Shown: positions 6,521 to 8,129 of the stretch, one piece after another
How positions within the stretch are numbered: the first letter of the stretch is position 1
Layout: each line of letters opens with the position of its first letter
Source of the DNA: Bacillota bacterium
GTDB lineage: Bacteria; Bacillota; Clostridia; Lachnospirales; Lachnospiraceae
Direction: 5' to 3'
Assembly (NCBI GenBank): GCA_023411225.1
Contig: JAEYPA010000036.1
Location: 1-8,129, forward strand
Length of the DNA: 8,129 bases
Made by a program: the position numbers and the translations under genes
The notes under the pieces: model-generated
Database searches by the model: none
Told to the model about the DNA's origin: nothing
What the model saw: the letters and a program-made list of their open reading frames with translations, nothing else

Positions 6521-7480
6521 TTATTTAATATTATTTTTGCTAAAATCCTCTATATACTGCAATACTTCTTTATCCTTCGACCAATGAATGTAATGACTTG
6601 ATTCTTTTACAGTTATATGCTTACTTTCACTGGACCAGGCTGTTAATTCCTCTTGAACCGTATTCCACTTTTGATCTGAATCTGAGGACAGTACTAATAT
6701 TGGGAGCTTGCCTAATTTCTTTCCCTTACAAATAGCATCTGCATTCTCATTCATTTGGTTTATTGTATCCAAGGTGGAAACATTCCCCACCAATCGATAA
6801 TACATTACCTTATCAATCTTGGCAATGTCCTCCGGTAATTTATTATTTCTTATATTCTCCCCATATAAGGGTAGTAAAACTCCTATTTCTCCTAATAATC
6901 TATTCATTCCTATTGTTCTCAAAAAAGCAGTTCCACGGTTTAGCATTTTTGCAGCCAGCTCAGAGTAATCTCTATAGTACTCAGGACTTCCTGCATCCAG
7001 AAAAATGATTCCCCTTACCCTATCACCATACCGTTGTGCATATGCAATTGTCTCGAGAGAGCCAAGAGAATGACATACCAAAATAACAGGATTATCATTA
7101 GCCACCTTATCAATAAGAATGGAAAGCTCCTTTACAAAGTTAATATTATCTCGTTTTTCTTCTGTATTACTACTCCAACCACTTCCAGCATGATCAAAGG
7201 ATATTGTTTGACCTGTTTTAGCCAATTCATTTTGTATATGAAAAAAATCAGTATACGCACAAGGTGTTCCTGAGCCAGTTATAAATACATAAGTTATCTT
7301 TCCTTCTCCCTTATTATAATAATGTGCCTGATAGCTACCTAAATCTACAAATCCTCCTACTGGAGGATATCGATTGCTCTCTATTTTAGTCATAATAGAT
7401 TGCCATAGAGTACCCACGAAAAAGATTCCTGCCAATATTATTAAGATGTAATGTTTTTTCCATTTTTTCCGTCTTTTCAT
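6521..7480 (-). CDS. Membrane-anchored alpha/beta hydrolase
   Basis: A basic start (MKRRKKWKKH) followed by a hydrophobic segment at about 10-30 predicts an N-in, single-pass anchor with the catalytic domain outside the cell; there is no lipobox or clear signal peptidase site. The rest is an alpha/beta hydrolase: oxyanion region FITGSGTPCA (66-75), SFDHAGSGWS (94-103), the nucleophile elbow CHSLG with Ser138, an acid at Asp267 or Asp269 (LSSDSD) and a catalytic His296 (ESSHYIHW). The elbow has Cys instead of the usual Gly in front of HSLG. The full set of triad residues argues for an active esterase, lipase or peptidase-like enzyme, but the substrate is not readable. AAGGTG lies about 7 nt before the ATG. 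It follows the 114-residue gene by 39 nt and precedes the racemase by 17 nt. At 319 residues it is a usual size for anchored family members. Confidence 0.88.
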   Translation of the reverse strand: MKRRKKWKKHYILIILAGIFFVGTLWQSIMTKIESNRYPPVGGFVDLGSYQAHYYNKGEGKITYVFITGSGTPCAYTDFFHIQNELAKTGQTISFDHAGSGWSSNTEEKRDNINFVKELSILIDKVANDNPVILVCHSLGSLETIAYAQRYGDRVRGIIFLDAGSPEYYRDYSELAAKMLNRGTAFLRTIGMNRLLGEIGVLLPLYGENIRNNKLPEDIAKIDKVMYYRLVGNVSTLDTINQMNENADAICKGKKLGKLPILVLSSDSDQKWNTVQEELTAWSSESKHITVKESSHYIHWSKDKEVLQYIEDFSKNNIK

Positions 7481-7519
7481 AATAACACCTTTTTAATAAA
7501 ATACTATAATAATATTTCT

Positions 7520-7864
7520 CTAATTTAATGTGTTACAAAAATATATAATGATAGCTAAAATAGTAAATGTGGTAAAGAATACAACGCAATTCTTAATGGT
7601 TTTTAAATTTTTATATTGTTTTAACAATAAATACTCTAGTCTTTCGGCCTCACTTAAATTTTCCTCATATAATCTATAGAATTCCTCTACTGGCTGTCCA
7701 TCTGACATATATTGATACACACCCTCTGGCAAATCTTCACCTTTGTTTGTTATACTAACATATTCCTTATTCTCTTCCCTGCTGCACTTCTCCACTTGTA
7801 GCATTCCAGCCTCTCTTCTTAGTTCTTTGAGCTCTTGAGTAAAAGGTGTATTAGCTTCTACCAT
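7520..7864 (-). CDS. Small tail-anchored protein of unknown function
   Basis: I recognise no domain in this 114-residue protein. The first 85 residues are charged and hydrophilic, with a likely amphipathic or coiled-coil stretch around 63-86 (EFYRLYEENLSEAERLEYL). One hydrophobic segment at about 92-111 (KNCVVFFTTFTILAIIIYF) ends almost at the C-terminus, so it resembles a tail-anchored membrane protein with a cytoplasmic head. There are two cysteines near the membrane end (93 and 109) and one at 27. It is supported as a real gene by a strong GGAGG 8 nt before the ATG, a good promoter upstream and the operon-like spacing to the anchored hydrolase (39 nt). A regulatory or scaffolding role for the membrane hydrolase is possible but is inference only. 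Confidence 0.75.
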   Translation of the reverse strand: MVEANTPFTQELKELRREAGMLQVEKCSREENKEYVSITNKGEDLPEGVYQYMSDGQPVEEFYRLYEENLSEAERLEYLLLKQYKNLKTIKNCVVFFTTFTILAIIIYFCNTLN

Positions 7865-7903
7865 TTATTCACCCTCCATTAATATATTTATAATCTTCCA
7901 TTT

Positions 7904-7912
7904 ATTATATCA
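7904..7912 (-). promoter_or_regulatory. Extended -10 promoter of the four-gene hydrolase/racemase operon
   Basis: TGATATAAT on the minus strand (7904-7912) is a perfect extended -10. No good -35 lies 16-18 nt upstream (TATTTA is the closest). The RNA would start near 7897, giving a leader of about 33 nt with the GGAGG site. An 8-bp palindrome AGAGCTCT (7915-7922) lies just upstream of the -10 and could be an operator, which is speculative. Confidence 0.55.
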
Positions 7913-8010
7913 TAAGAGCTCTAAGATAAATATAAAAAGACAGATTAGTACACTTTACCAAAGTCTATTGCATGAGACGGAAATTTATGTAAATTCTGAT
8001 CTAAATCATG

Positions 8011-8031
8011 ACCACCCGTAAAACGGGTGGT
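8011..8031. repeat. Subterminal hairpin of the IS200/IS605-type end
   Basis: Perfect 9-bp inverted repeat ACCACCCGT / ACGGGTGGT around an AAA loop. The following TTTGC on the plus strand is too short for a convincing terminator, so a transposase recognition hairpin is the better reading. Confidence 0.7.
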
Positions 8032-8098
8032 TTGCTCTGAGGCTATAAGCCTCTGTTACTAGGCCAGCGCCTCAAGACGCTGGCTTTCACTTTGTTCA
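8011..8098 (-). ncRNA. Possible TnpB-associated omega RNA scaffold
   Basis: On the minus strand three hairpins follow one another: GCCAGCG/CGCTGGC (8063-8069 with 8078-8084, 7 bp and 8-nt loop), GAGGCT/AGCCTC (8039-8044 with 8048-8053, 6 bp and 3-nt loop) and ACCACCCGT/ACGGGTGGT (8011-8019 with 8023-8031, 9 bp and 3-nt loop). A compact chain of hairpins directly before the element end is the place and shape of omega RNA in TnpB systems, where the guide is taken from the flanking DNA. No TnpB is visible here, so the 5' end and function are unknown. Confidence 0.4.
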
Positions 8099-8129
8099 AG
8101 CCACTATGCTCTTGACTCGTCGCAGCCCT

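Larger units (their letters stand above)
8005..8129 (-). mobile_element. Right (3') end of an IS200/IS605-type element, remainder outside the window
   Basis: The last 125 bases hold a run of hairpins that ends, on the minus strand, with a perfect 9-bp stem (ACCACCCGT/ACGGGTGGT, 8011-8031) and a short AT-rich exit. Subterminal hairpins of this kind are the ends recognised by Y1 transposases of the IS200/IS605 family, and I recall similar GGTGGT-type ends next to tnpB genes in Clostridia. There are no terminal inverted repeats or target duplications to expect in this family. The exact boundary is not visible; I place it a few bases past the hairpin. Neither tnpA nor a readable tnpB lies inside the window, so it could be an intact element or a relic. 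Confidence 0.55.

Noticed and set aside
6763..7273. Two plus-strand reading frames (81 and 79 codons) opposite the hydrolase
   Set aside because: The hydrolase has a full catalytic triad on the other strand; these frames have composition typical of antisense shadows.
8011..8053. CRISPR-like or plain terminator reading of the hairpin run
   Set aside because: There are no repeated units with spacers, and the T-run after the plus-strand stem is only three bases.
8096..8128. Possible last codons of tnpB on the minus strand (frame GLRRVKSIVA then TGA)
   Set aside because: Ten codons cannot be told from chance and two other frames are also open for a short stretch; the gene would need the sequence beyond the edge.

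Overview
The window looks like a chromosomal piece of a low-GC, endospore-forming Clostridia member, most plausibly a Lachnospiraceae-like anaerobe. This rests on AT-rich intergenic DNA, strong AGGAGG-type ribosome binding sites, a SpoVAF-type germination protein and Firmicute-style sirtuin, endonuclease IV and basic amino acid decarboxylase genes. No 16S or other phylogenetic marker is present, so the genus is a guess. All nine supported genes lie on the minus strand, so transcription runs from the right edge to the left.

Left block (1-2838): a GTG-started 244-residue protein with a PD-(D/E)xK-like core and a C-terminal winged-helix-like tail is followed by nfo (endonuclease IV) and by an Orn/Lys/Arg decarboxylase cut by the left edge. 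The gaps are 27 and 7 nt, so this reads as one operon with a sigma-A-like promoter at 2800-2838. The combination of an AP endonuclease and an uncharacterised nuclease-like protein is the most interesting gene-level observation here.

Middle block (2831-5337): spoVAF stands alone, without visible spoVA neighbours. A hairpin terminator closes it, and the U-tract of that terminator overlaps the -35 of the next operon. A weak sigma-G-like promoter precedes it. Upstream is a Sir2-family NAD-dependent deacetylase with its own extended -10 promoter. The 217 nt between the sirtuin and the next gene hold three DnaA-box-like sequences spaced about two and three helical turns apart.

Right block (5336-7912): four genes form a likely operon: a 114-residue tail-anchored small protein, a membrane-anchored alpha/beta hydrolase, an Asp/Glu-type amino acid racemase with both catalytic cysteines, and a 146-residue cysteine-rich protein. 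Gaps are 17-39 nt. Its joint role is not evident; the hydrolase and racemase could act on a cell-envelope or D-amino-acid-containing substrate, but that is inference.

Right edge (about 8005-8129): three consecutive hairpins ending in a perfect 9-bp ACCACCCGT/ACGGGTGGT stem look like the 3' end of an IS200/IS605-type element, including a possible omega RNA on the minus strand. Any tnpB body would lie beyond the window.
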